A stretch of 64,000 nt of DNA from Azorinus chamasolen (taxonomy: Eukaryota > Mollusca > Bivalvia > Cardiida > Solecurtidae), in contig OY755240.1 in assembly GCA_963576725.1 (NCBI GenBank), positions 56,792,633-56,856,632 of the forward strand, given 5' to 3'. The notes under the pieces are model-generated. The model did no database searches, was not told the DNA's origin, and saw nothing but the letters and a program-made list of their open reading frames with translations. Shown piece by piece: positions 30,352-43,200 of this stretch. A program made the translations under genes and the position numbers. Numbering within the stretch: position 1 is the first letter of the stretch; the number at the start of each line of letters is the position of its first letter.

Positions 30352-31439
30352 ACAAGAGGGCCAGAATGGCCCTGAAGCTCTCACCAGACAATCAGAGGAG
30401 AAGATTTTCAAAGTTTTCACAATATGTTTCTATAGAAAACTAGCCGGCCCTGGGGCGGGGCCAATTTTGACCCAAAGGGCACAATTTATATAACTTTTGT
30501 AGAGGACCTGAACATGATGCTATGTGCCAAATATGAAAGCTGAAAACTTTCCAGTTTCAGAAGAGAAGATTTTCAAAGTTTTCACTATATGTTTCTATAC
30601 AAAACTGACCACCCCTGGGGTGGGGCCAATTTTAACCCCAGGGCCATAATTTATATAATTTTTGTAGAGGACCTGAACATGATGCTATGTGCCAAATATG
30701 AAAGCTGAGAAGCCTGTAGATTCAGGAGAAGATTTTCAACATTTTCACTGTTTCTATTGAAAACTGGCTACCCCTGGGGCGAGGACAATAGACCCCAGGG
30801 GCATAATTTATATAACTTTTGTAGAGGACCTGAACATGATGTCATGTGCCAAATATGAAAGCTGAGAACCTTCAAGTTTCAGAGAAGAAGATATTCAAAG
30901 TTTTACTATATGTTTCTATTGAAAACTGACCACCCCTTGGGCGGGGCCAATTTTGACCCAAGAGGCATAATTTATATAACTTTTGTAGAGGACCTGAACA
31001 TGATGCTATGTGCCAAATATGAAAGCTGAGAACCTTTCAGTTTCAGAGGAGAAGATTTTCAAAGTTTTCCATATATGTTTCTATTGAAAACTGTCCACCC
31101 CTGGGGCGGGGCCAATTTTGACCCAAGGGGCATAATTTATATAACTTTTGTAGAGGACCTGAACATGATGCTATGTGCCAAAGTTTTCACTATATGTTTC
31201 TTTAGAAAACAATGTACCCCTAGGGCGGGGGCCACTTTTGACCCCAAGGACATAATTTATATAACTTTTGTAGAGGACCTACAGATGATGCTATGTGCCA
31301 AAGATGAAAGCTGAGAACCCTGTAGATTCAGAGGAGAAGATTTTTAAAGGTTCAAATTGTTGACAACTGATGACGCACGCTGAAGGAAATCAGGCGATCA
31401 CAAAAGCTCACCCTGAGCACTTTGTGCTCTGGTAAGCTA
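30352..31439 (+). mobile_element. Tandem-repeat element, plus orientation
   Basis: Same family as 29001-30152, with about five units; begins AACAAGAGGGCCAGAATGGC and ends GAGCACTTTGTGCTC then TGGTAAGCTA. Confidence 0.7.
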
Positions 31440-31696
31440 AAAAGACCTAAATTGTTTTTTATTAAAGTTCTGGTTTAGAGGGATACTATATTAGGTTTTG
31501 ATAAAAACAAAGACCAAGTTTGTATAATTTCATTATTTTATTGATTTTTAGCATCATATTCATGAAATGTCTACACAACCTGGTTACAGTATCAATCTTA
31601 AATACCAAAATGGACACTGGTACACTTGCATGCATGGAAATCTGTGAAGTTATGAAGCCAAAGGAATGTCAATATAATGTGGTCATTTTAATTCTT

Positions 31697-31938
31697 CAAC
31701 CCTTTCCCTGTTCTATATTTACATGTATTCCAAATTGTAATACTTACTGAATATTTATGGGCAAAATAGTTATAATGAAATATGGAAGGTGGGGATATTG
31801 TAGCCATTTTAGTAAGTAAAGATCTATCAAATTCCATTAGCAAATAGAGCAGACCTTGATCAGACGACTCCTGTAGGATCTGGGTCTACTCTGTTTGCGA
31901 ATGTGTGAAAAGGTGTCTACATGAGGGAAAGGGTTAAG
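31697..31938. mobile_element. Family A MITE
   Basis: CAACCCTTTCCCTGTTC to GAGGGAAAGGGTTAA; part of the right core arm is deleted. A family D right-half remnant follows at 31955-32030. Confidence 0.7.
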
Positions 31939-32119
31939 CCATGATTCTGAAGATTCACAAGATAGGGATTAGTGGAGAAATAAAGAAGTTATTCTTGAAA
32001 ATGTTTATGGATCTTCTCTGGACCTCTGTTATGTGGTCCCATCAGAGACATTCTACAATGTAATGGACACATGTACATGTAATTTCGTACTGTATACTCT
32101 AGGTTTCTTTCATTTTGTT

Positions 32120-32340
32120 AAGTTCATTACCCCATGATTTTTTATGTAAAAAGAAGTAAATGACATCTGTAGCTTAATTCTTACAATGACATATGAACAC
32201 TAACTTTTGGCCATGGCAGAAACCAGAATCGCTCTATATTATTTCATAAGCAAACAGAGCAGACCCTGATCAGACGGCTCATACTAAAGCCATCAGATCT
32301 GGGTCTACTCTGTTTTGAAAAGGCATCAAAAAGCATATAC
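32120..32340. mobile_element. Family A MITE, ends degenerate
   Basis: Core 32250-32315 (GCAAACAGAGCAGACCCTGA) with typical left flank GGCCATGGCAGAAAC. Confidence 0.6.
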
Positions 32341-32622
32341 AGTTGAACTTCGATATCTTGAACCTCGGAAAACTAGAAAAAGTTCAGTGCAATGCAGAAC
32401 TGCTCTTAAATGTATCGCTACAGATATCTAAAGACACATGTGACAGCTTAATACAGGTCTAAAGTAATGCTGGAAGCTCCTGCAGGAACTATCAGCATTA
32501 CTTTAGGCCTGTATTAAGCTGTGAACTCAAGAAATTGTTCAGATTAGAAACTTCTAATAACTTCTGTTATCTCGAACTAATTTGTACAGTCCCTTGAAGT
32601 TTGAGATATCAAAGTTCAACTT
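32341..32622. mobile_element. Foldback MITE, third shell around B-like core
   Basis: Ends AGTTGAACTTCGATATCTTG and TTGAGATATCAAAGTTCAACT; core CAGCTTAATACAGGTCTAAA and its inverse around GAAGCTCCTGCAGGAACT. Confidence 0.75.
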
Positions 32623-32904
32623 ATCATACTTGGGCCATTAGCATTCTGTATATTTGTAACTTAAGTCTCTGCCAACCCAACCTATAAATGTTTCTCTAAA
32701 TATTTCAACCAGGACCTAGGCATTTAGTTAATTAACATTGTATATAAATATTTGATTTCTGTAGCACTTTTATACTTACACAATCTATTAATGTCTTTTG
32801 ATAAATCAATAAATACACTTTTTTGCTGTAATTTCTGAGGTAAATTTCAAACCTGATGCATAAGAAAATTAAATTCCAATTGAAAGGTGACTTTTATACC
32901 CTAA

Positions 32905-33115
32905 TACAGTAAAGTCTCCATAATACAACAACTTAAAGGAAGAATAATTCTGGACTTAAAAGCAGGTGGTAGCTTAATACAGGACACAAGTTAAGCAGAA
33001 AGCTCCTATAGGAGCATTCTGCATTACTTCTGCCCTGCATTAAGCAACCATCTGTTTTTACAGACTCCTCTATGTTAATAAATTATGTGGTTGTATTAGT
33101 GAGGCTTTATTGTTA
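32905..33115. mobile_element. Family B MITE, diverged
   Basis: TACAGTAAAGTCTCCATAAT to TAGTGAGGCTTTATTGT, core AAAGCTCCTATAGGAGCATT. Confidence 0.68.
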
Positions 33116-33189
33116 TTCCAATTTGATCCTGTTTCAAGTTCAACCCCCATAACACCAAATCTGATCACCAGTATTTCAAAGTTAATTAG

Positions 33190-33418
33190 ATCCTTATCCC
33201 ATTCCCTCATATTGACGCCTTTTGACGCCTCTGCAAAATTAACTTGTTGAAACCATTGTGATAAATAGAGCATTTGCCCTTATCGGAGCAAATGCTTTAT
33301 CACAATGGTTTCAAACTACAAAATTCTAAAATTTTCCTTTTCTCTAGTTCATGCTACTTTTTGGTAGATTTATTCAAATAGGTTGGATCTAAAAATTGCC
33401 TATGAGGTAATGGGTTAT
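33190..33418. mobile_element. Family C MITE
   Basis: TTATCCCATTCCCTCATA to TATGAGGTAATGGGTTA with GATAAATAGAGCATTT core. Confidence 0.72.
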
Positions 33419-33449
33419 TGGTGCCGGTTTTGATAAAGAAAAGTACATT

Positions 33450-34035
33450 CATAGTAAACCCTATCTACAACAACCATTAAAATTTAGTCAATTTCTGGGG
33501 TTTTAGGACAGGTAGGTGCTTTATCCCTTTCCCTGTTCTATGTTTATTACAAATTTCAATACCTACTGGATATTCATACACAAATTAGTTATAATGATAT
33601 ATGGACGATGGAACATTGTAGCCATTTTAGAAAGTATAGAAACAGATCTCTCAAATTCCATTAGCAAACAGAGCAGACCCTGATCAGATCTGGGTCTACT
33701 CTGTTTGAAGATGCATGAAAACACGTTTATATGAGGGAAAGGGTTAAGCATTAATTTTATCCTGTATTAACCCTAAAACAGTTTGAATGAAATATAGAAG
33801 GTGATACATTATAGCCATTTTAGAAAGCAAAGAAACAGATCTATCAAATTATATTAGCAAACAGAGCAGACCCTGATCAGACGGCTCCTCTAGGAGCCAT
33901 CTGATCTGGGTCTACTCTGTTTGCAAATGCGTGAAAACACGTTTACATGAGGGAAAGGGTTAAGCAACCACCTGCTGTTATCGACCTTCATATTTATTCA
34001 CTGTATGGTTGCTATAGACAGATTCTTCTATATTT
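33450..34035. mobile_element. Family B MITE with two family A MITEs inserted
   Basis: B left part 33450-33520, A copy 33522-33748, a short B piece (AGCATTAATTTTATCCTGTA), A copy 33767-33963, then B right part to 34035. It lies just downstream of the ACOX3 stop and holds the candidate AATAAA. Confidence 0.62.
33993..33998 (-). terminator. ACOX3 polyadenylation signal candidate
   Basis: AATAAA on the minus strand about 114 bp after the ACOX3 stop. It lies inside the right half of an interrupted family B foldback element, so the transposon would supply the signal. Confidence 0.5.
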
Positions 34036-34111
34036 CAAAAAGTATCACACCCTTGTCCTGAGGTCACTTGTGTGTTACATCACTGACTAGTCCCAGAGTG
34101 CTCTCTCTTTA

Positions 34112-34231
34112 TCACAGTTTGGACTTTTTGAGGGCACCAACAACAGGCTTGTCAACAAACTCCCTCCACCAGTCTGCTCTCTCCAGGGCCTTGTTTCCCT
34201 GCAGCATGGCCCCATACAGGTTCTTGTAAAT
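34112..34231 (-). CDS. ACOX3: ACOX3 exon 15, residues 695-733, PTS1 and stop
   Basis: [20 protein letters not shown] then [19 protein letters not shown] and TGA. The terminal S-K-L is the canonical type 1 peroxisomal import signal read by PEX5. Acceptor CTGGATAG. Confidence 0.96.
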   Translation of the reverse strand: MYKNLYGAMLQGNKALERADWWREFVDKPVVGALKKSKL

Positions 34232-37200
34232 CTATCCAGAAAAAATATTCATGTCAATCACATATCATTAGCATGCTCAAACACTTTCAAGGGCTCATAT
34301 TTTTCAGGTATTTACACTTAATGGTGATGGTGTCTGATTGAGCTAGTTATCTTCATACTTAAAAAATCTAGTCCTTTAAACTTGAACAACAATTAACTTG
34401 GATGCATGTGACAATGAACAAGAGTAATGATTGGAAACAATTTGGTGCAGAGACTGCCGGACAACCTGTACAACATATGGACGAGATGTCATGTGAAAAG
34501 CAATATACTCCCATTTTTTTAATAAACTAGAAAATTGTGTCTGTAAGACAGCGATGCCCCCGTGGTGGTGCTTGCCTGGCTGCACATAAAATTCCTAAGT
34601 CATTTGACCTTGACCTTGGGCTTGCGGGCACCATGGGCTGGGTGCGAAATAAAGTATGGATGGTGTTTAATGTATATATGCAATTCCATGTCAATAGCTA
34701 AAGTGGTTAGTGAGATATATAAGACAATGAAAAAACTGTGATAACCAACTGCATGTAAAAAGTGTGACATACAGACCGACGGACAGACTGACTGACGGAC
34801 AGGTGCAAAACATAATGCCCCTGACTATCATCAACAGGGGCATAACAATTGGAGTGGGTATATATGTGTTAATTAACCCTTTCCCTGTTGAGTATCCATG
34901 TAAGAAATAATGGCAACATGAATATTTATTAGTTAAGTTTTTATAATGTAAACTCTTCAAGGGAATTTTTTGCTTTAACAAAAACTGTAGAAAACTGATC
35001 CATATCATATCAAAAGCAAACAGCAGACCTTGATCAGATGGCTCCTATGCAAATGCATGAAAGTACGTTTTTATGAAGGAAAGGGTTAAATTTAAAAAAA
35101 ACCCAGCTTTTGAAGGAATGCATGTGTCACCTCCCAGGAGAAGTGTGATGCAAAAAGCTTGATGGACACCCAGATGGACGCTGAGAAAAGATCTCAAAGT
35201 GTCACCCTGTCGAAGAATGTGACAGTAAAACCTGTAAAGTTGTATAAACGCTTTCCATTTCTATATTCATACAAAATTACAATACTTACCGAATATTCAT
35301 GGACAAAATAGTTATAATGAAATATGAATGGTGGTACATTGTAGCCATTTTCGAAACAACACAGCAGATCCCTATAGGAGCCATCTGACCAGGGTCTACT
35401 CTTCTATGAAGGAAAGGGTTAAAAGTTTCCATTTTGCTTCTAAATTTCATTCAATCTAAATATAATCTGAATTGCACAAAACATTTTCTGTTTGCAGTGC
35501 AGACTATAGAACAGACTTCTGACTTAATTTTTAGAGGAGATTTATCTCCATCTCTTTCAAGACCAATCTATCATACAGCTTAGATCCGAATGAAATGTCA
35601 AGCTAACTGGATTCTCATCAGGATCAAAACTGATCACAAGGATTATAATTATTTTGCCAATGGTCTGCTTAACCCTTTCCCTTTTCTATGTTTATTCCGA
35701 ATTTCAGTGCCTACCAAATATTCATGGACAAAATAGATATAATGGAAGGTGGAACACTGTAGCCATTTTAGAAACTAAAGAAACAGATCTATCAAATTTC
35801 ATTAGCAAACAGAGCAGACCCTGATGCAACCAAAGTAGACCCATATCAGACGGCTCCAATAGGAGCCGTCTGATATGGGTTTACTTTGTTTGCAGATGCA
35901 TGAAAAGGCGTTCATATAAGGAGCGGGTTAAGATTAACCCTTTACCTGATGAATATTCATATTGAACCCCACACATTTAAATATCAATATTTAGTTCAAT
36001 TCTTGTAGTACAAAATTTACTGACATGTCAAACAGTAGAGAATCAGATTTGTACCATATAAGCAAACAAAGCTGATCCTTATCAGACATTTCCTATAGAA
36101 GCCGTCAGATCTGGATCTATTCTGTTTGCAAAGGAGGAAAAAAAGTCAGATTATCAGGTACAGCCTTAAACTATATACCTGTCCATCAGACATTCCGATT
36201 GGTGAGTTGAGGATGAAGTCAGGTGGGGCAATAGCATCGGCCAAAGAGACTGCATCATCCTTCAGCTGACCACACAACGTCAGTATAGCCTCCTGAATGA
36301 GTGTAGGTGGCTGGGATCCAGTCACATACCCACCTAGAATAAAAATCAACGAAGTTTACAACAGTTATCATTCTACAGATAGAGAACTATTATCATTACA
36401 AGCCATATTCAATACTTTTCATATCCTTCTCTATCCTATCATTTCTGCAAATGCTTCAGAATGCAGTAAAACAATGTGTAATTAACCCATTTGATCCAAC
36501 GATCCCATATATGGGACATAGGCAAACAGTGTTGACTCTGATCAGACGCCGCATAATATGGCGTCTGATCAGAGTCAACACTGTTTGCTGATAGGAATTT
36601 CAATATAAAACAAAACGAAATTGAAAATTTAGGCCAGGCATCCCTTAGATAAAAAATGGACTAATCCAATATATAAGCATGGAAGAATCCACTGAGAGCA
36701 AATGGGTTAAGGAACTGGCATCAAGAGCAGGGGTAAATACGAATTCGGATAAGCAAGGTTTTATTGTACAATATAACAGAGCAGACACTTACCTTGGTAC
36801 ATAGTAGTGAGGTGTTTTTCTAATCTCCACAGACCGAAGAGTGAACACAGTTTTGTAAGGACAATTTTGATTGGCTGAGATGCCTCAACACCATCTTTTC
36901 CTTCAATTATCATCCTCCAGAATCGATCAATAACTGTATGCTGTGAGAAGAAAGAAGCAACATAAGTTGTTTTAACTGTTACATAACAATATATATTTTA
37001 CTTAACCTTTTCCCTCATATAAACACATTTTCATGCATTTGCAAACAGAGTAGACCCAGATCAGACGGCTCCTATAGGAGCCATCTGGTCAGGGTCTGCT
37101 CTGTTTGCTAATGGAATTTGAAAGATGGCTACAATATTCCACCTCCCATTTTTCGTTGTAACTATTTTTTCCAAGAACATTCAGTTGTAAATGAAATTTG

Positions 37201-40200
37201 GAATAAACTTAGAGAAAGGGTTAAAATATTGTGACACCAAAACTACCCTCTCTACCAGTATGTAATGCTGAATAAGTAAATACAGACTTTTTTAATAACT
37301 TTTTATAATGAAGTAGCCTGTAGTATAGATCCTGACACCCCTGCAACCCACACCACACCCACACACCCCTGTGAGTCTCGGGGCAAAGCCCTGGTGGGGT
37401 CACATGAAGATTTAGAAGATTTTGAATATTTGAAATTGCATGGGCTAATAATCGGTTCATGTTAAGTAATTCTTGTAGTTCATTTCACTGTCAACATTCT
37501 CTACCAGTATTCACATTATCTGTCTTAACCCTTTACTTCATGAATACGTATGTGAGAAATAATGAATATCAATTTATTGAATTTAGCAATTGTGTATTAT
37601 TACATCAGAACACATGAATTTTTAGCCATGGCATAAACCGTACAATCAGATCTATATAACATCATATAATAAGCAAACAGAGCAGACCCAGATCAGACTG
37701 CTCCTACTCTGTGGGCAAAGGCATCAAAAGGCATATGGAGTAAAGGGTTAAACTGAACCATAAGAGCAAACTATTGCATGATAGCTCTTCTAGCTCAAAC
37801 TGTAACAGCTTCATGAGATTAGATATTTTTCAGCTGTGTATTTTATGTTAATGCTGAATAAGGTCAGGTAAAGATTCTTGTTCCAAATAGATGCTCACCT
37901 CGATGTAAGCAAGGGCAAGAGACCTGGAGTAGTACACCTGACTGTTGTTCCTGGCAGAAAAACTGTCATTGCCCTTGCTCAGTTCTGACTGTAGACGGGC
38001 TGCACTATCAACCAGTAGGCGGGCAACTATCCATTTATATGCTGCCAAGATCACTAGAAAATAGAAAAGTCTTTATCCCTTGATTCCATGAAAATTCATA
38101 TAAGAAATAATGACATCATGAATATTATTTAGACTCACTGTTACAGTAGCATATGGATACAGAATTGTTTTTTGGCCATTGCTGTAGAAACATATCCATG
38201 GATACAGAATTGATTTTTGGCCATTGCTGTAGAATCTATATTATATCATAAGCAAACAGAGCAGACCCTAATCAGACGGCTCCTACATGAGCTATCTGAC
38301 CTTAGTCTACTAAGTTTGCAAAGGTGTAGAAAGGTGTATTTATGGAGTAAAGGGTAACTAACTGTTCGAAATTAAATAAAAGAAAATGTGTCCATGGGAC
38401 AGGATGCCCCCCACTGAACGAAAGATCTGAAAAGGAGAGGCACACTACAACTCACTATGATTATGCTTCAGACCAAATATCATTTGCATACACAACCCAA
38501 GAAATCTTTGACGAAAAGTTTACAGGACAGACGTACAGATAGACTTACTGACAAGGGTAAAACTTAATGCCCCCTTTGCCTAAAGGCCGAGGCATAAAAA
38601 ATGCAATAATTCTCCACCCCTCTCTTTTCTAGCCATGCCTTTTCAGAAATTTGGCATAAGATCACTGATGAAATATTCCAAAAAATTATATCAAATCCAG
38701 CCTTTGGGTTCAAAGATGACTCTTTGTTTTCTTTCCACATAGAGTTGGAAATTTGACCCTAACCTAGCAGCCATTTTTTTGGTACGAATCATATTAAAAT
38801 CCAGTCAGTATTTCAGAGCTTATTTTCTAAACTTTCAGTTCAACCATGTAAGAACAATAAGTCCTCCTAATTTATATATAATACAAGCAGCTGAAATAAG
38901 AATTATGTACTCTAAGGACTGATAGAAAGCCATATCCATTCTAGTACAATCTCTATCCATCTTTAATGGCATTGCAAGTAAACTTTATAATAAAAATTGT
39001 CTAAATTTACTCTCAATCAACATATATAATTGTTTAACCATATCCCTCCAATAAATGTTTTTTCAAGCCTTTGCATAGAGAATAAACCCAGATCAGATGG
39101 CTCATGTAGGAGCTGTTTGATCAGGGTCTACTCTCTTTACTTATGAAATTCTAATATATCTGACTCTACAAGTTTTACCAATACCCAAATCTCCTGTGTC
39201 CATATGCCATTATAAAAATTCAGCTAATAAATATTCATGATGTCATTATTTCTTGCATGGAGGTCAAATGTGTTCAATCCTATCTTATTTCACACAAAAT
39301 GTGTTTATGTGGCCTCTTAGTTATGTGGCCTCTTAGTTATCTTCCCTGGTGTCAAGCAAAGCAAGTGGTAGCTTAATACAGTAACCCTTTCCTTGATATA
39401 CATTTGCAAACAGAGAAGACCCAGATCAGATGGCTCCTATAGGAACCATTTAATCAGGGTCTACTTTGTTTGCTAATGGAATTTGAAAAATCTGTTTCTT
39501 TACTTTCAAAAATGGCTACACTGTTCCATCTTCCAGATTTCATTATAACCATTTAGTCCCGGAATATTCAGTAGGTACTGAAATTTGGAATAATTTATAG
39601 AACAGGGAAAGGGTTAAGCTATCACCTGTCAGAAATAAAGACTGAAAATTGGGACTTCGTTTGTATGGCTGGTTCAGCTTTTACTGTAAGGCATACCAAA
39701 CTGCTGATATGACAATACAGTAAAACCTCTCTGAACCGGACGTTAAATTTAGTAGAAATATCGGTCTTGGAGACAGGTGACAGCTTAATACAGAGTGAAA
39801 GTAATGCAGAAAGCTCTTCTAGGAGCTCTTTGCATGACTTTTACCCTGCATTAAGCAGTCACCTGCCTTAAAGTGTCTAACTTCTTCTCTACTAAAATTC
39901 CAGTTTAGAGGGGTTTTCCTGTATTCTTCAGACTATTTCTACCTGTTGGTTGCAGGCATTCCTGGACTGTTGTGGCAGTAAACTTAGTCTTCAGGATGTT
40001 GTCCATGTCATCCAAGAAATTCACACTCTCAAGGGGCGCCTCTATCTTCCCACCTGCAACAGAAGTAATACTGAAGTGTGTACCTAGGGCTCTACACATT
40101 TCAAAGTATATGTTTCAAACTTACTACCATAAGAATTGGTCTGTTTTTTTATTGGAGTATTATTATACCACATTTATATTATCATTTATATTGCATAAAT

Positions 40201-43200
40201 CTCTTTTTATTTAAATGTTAACCCTTTCAGTGTGGGACATGATGATCACCAATGTCCTTTGCATACAGTGTAGACCTAGATGAGAGGACTCCTCAAGGAA
40301 CGTCACATTTGGATCCAAGCCGTTTGGAAATGCCAGTCTGGTTGTGGTTAAGGGTAAGTAAGAAACAAAAACAAACTGTAACATTCTTTTGATTTCTGGG
40401 CAACTAGAGGAATATACAGTAGAACTAAGAACTTGTCTTAAGCGGCATCAAAAATGTCTAATTATGGGTCTGTAAGGCAGGTGGTAGCTTAATGCAGGTC
40501 AAAAGTAATGCAGAAAGCTCCTACAGGAGCTTTCTGCTTTACTTTTGCCCTGCATTAAGCATCCATCTGGTTTTTAAGACTCCTATGTTCCATAAAAGAA
40601 TGGCCACTTAAGCAACAAGTTGTATAAAAACAATTCAATGAAGAAAATGATTTGTATGACAAACGGTGCAGACCCTGATCAAAGGGCTCCTTCCAGTTTT
40701 CACACATTAAGGACTAACCCTTTACACTATTCAATGTTTATTTCAAATTTCAATACCTACTGAATATTCATGGACAAATTAGTTATCATGAAATATGGGA
40801 GGTGGAACATTATAGCCATTTTAGAAACTTAAAAAACAGATCAAATTCCATTAGCAAACAGAGCAGACCCTGATCAGACGGCTCCAATAGGAGACATCTG
40901 AACTTGGTCTACTCTGTTTACAAATGCGTGAAAAGGCAATTATATGCAAGAAAGGGTTAAGGAAGAAAACACTTAAGTGTGTATACAAAATAAATGTTAC
41001 CATTTCTCTTGCTTTCCAGTAGAGATAACAGATAGTTACTGGTCTGTTGTAGAATCACATTGTTGTCGCCTTCATATGTACAATTGGGGTCATTGTCATC
41101 ACGCAGTTCTCCAAACCTGTTCACTGTGGTATAGAAGAAATAATGTTACAGTAAAACCCCTCTAAACCGCAATTCTAGTCGAGAACAAGTTAGATATTTC
41201 AAGGCAGGTGGCTGCTTATTGCAGGGTGAAAGTCATGCAGAAAGCTCCAAGAGGAGCTCTCTGCATAACTTTTACCCTTCATTAAGCTTCCATCAGTCTC
41301 CAAGACCGGAATTTACACTAAATTTAATGTCAAAGGGGTTTACTATATAAGGATAACACACTTTTTATTCCGGCATTAACATCTGCTGAGTCTAATGGAA
41401 CTGTGTTCCCAAGCCCAAATGGTGAGTGCAACGATAAATATCAATTGGGTGAAGTTTTATAATGTCATAAGAACAATGAATTTTTGATCATGACAGAGAC
41501 TTTAGAATAAGAGCTGTAATTTTCTGTGATCTTGATCCGACAGTTCCTACGGAAGCTCTCTGATCTTGGTCTATTCTGTTTGCAAATGTGTAAATATGTG
41601 TCTTTATCAAAAAGAGTTATTCTTGCAGTACACAATTTTCACAAGTATAATTCATTTAAAATAAATCTTATAACAGGCAAGTACATGTATTGTCAAGCAA
41701 TCCATTGTCCCCAACTGGAGACTGCTCTTAGCAATTCTACAGCCATCATCTTGAGTTGGATGTAGACTCATAGGGAATATTTATTGATATCTCAAGTAAA
41801 CATGAGTGATGCTGTGTAACCTCTGACTAGTCAGAGGTCTGTAGTCATATTAGTTCATTCATTTTCAAGGTGGCTGCTGATCTGAGTGGACACATGTTTT
41901 AACATTTTAATTCCCTGTTCAGTGGGAGAGTCGAGGTCGCAGAGTCATCAAATCACTGACACTGAAATTTGGAAACCATAACCCAAGTGGTTGAGAAGAT
42001 ATTCAGACACAATTTGCAGACTTTTACTTCAATTGAGGTCAAGGTATAGGTCGCAGTCAAGGAGACACCAAAGTAGTATTTGACACTCCACCTTCCAAAG
42101 ATGCACCCACACATGAAAATGATATTTAACTCTCTGCCATAATAAGCCATTATAAAAATTCAGCTAATTAATATTGATGAAATCATCATTTCTTACATGA
42201 ATATTCATTAGGTAAAGGGATAAACTAAGTCTTCAATAGACTACAGTAGAAACTGTCTTATGCGGCATTTCATTTATTGAACCTATGAGTCTTAAACAAG
42301 CAGGTGGTTGCTTAATGCAGGGCAAAAAGTAATGCAGAAAGCTCCTATAGGAGCTTTCTGCATTACTTTTTGCCCTGCATTATGCAACCACCTACTTTAC
42401 ATACCCATAAGTAGACCTCTTTTTGATGGTCGCTTAGGACAGGTTCTATGGTACTGTATTGCATTAGAAAGAGAAATACCATCATAGCCATCATCATGCA
42501 TCTAACCTTTAAAGTAGCCATGACCTCCACAGGCTTCTCTACACTCCTGTATGGCATCTCTGGCCAGCCAACCAGCTAGTGGCTTACTGGCACAAGACAG
42601 GGCATGGACCTCACGGCCAAGCAGAGCCTGAAACAAAAGTAGAAAAATTACTAGAGCAATAAGCGTGATGACAACTTTAACTACTTTGGTCATGGTGATA
42701 TACATGTACATAAAACATCAGACAGACCCTATTTTGTTTTGCAAATGGGCAGAGATACAAGATATCTAGACATTTAATTGTACAAACAAACAGGTTTCAA
42801 ATGTAGGGGCTGTTTGCATTGACTGTTTCCTCAAATGCCCCTACAAGACATCTAAAAATCAACATCCGCACACCAATATATCTCAATTTAACATCTTCTC
42901 TAAAACAGGAGAATCCATGATAACCTTTGGAAACAGTTTGGATCCAGCCGGGTAATTCAGTGTCTCATCAGGATCTTAACTGTTTAACACTTAAATTACG
43001 TTTTTGGCAAAGAAATTTAAGAAAATTCCGCTTTGAACCCTGAAGTAGATGATAATCTTAGCAGAAGAAACTTAAATGGAAGCAAATAGCAAATTACCTG
43101 TCAGACAAATATTCACTGCAGACTCCACCCATTATGTATACATGTATTAATTAATTAATTTTCAAATATTGTTATATACAATAAGTCAATACATTGCTGT

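Larger units (their letters stand above)
28838..31490. mobile_element. Four elements nested: B MITE containing C MITE containing tandem element, plus second tandem element
   Basis: Family B left end CAGTAAATCCCCTCTAAACC (28838) continues to 28912; its inner arm resumes at 30292 (AATGCAGGTTGAAAGG) to 30351 and its right end at ~31440-31490 (GGTTTAGAGGGATACTA). At 28913-30291 sits a family C MITE, itself split at ~29000 and ~30152 by an inverted tandem-repeat element. A second tandem-repeat element (30352-31439, plus orientation) splits the B right arm. Confidence 0.75.
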
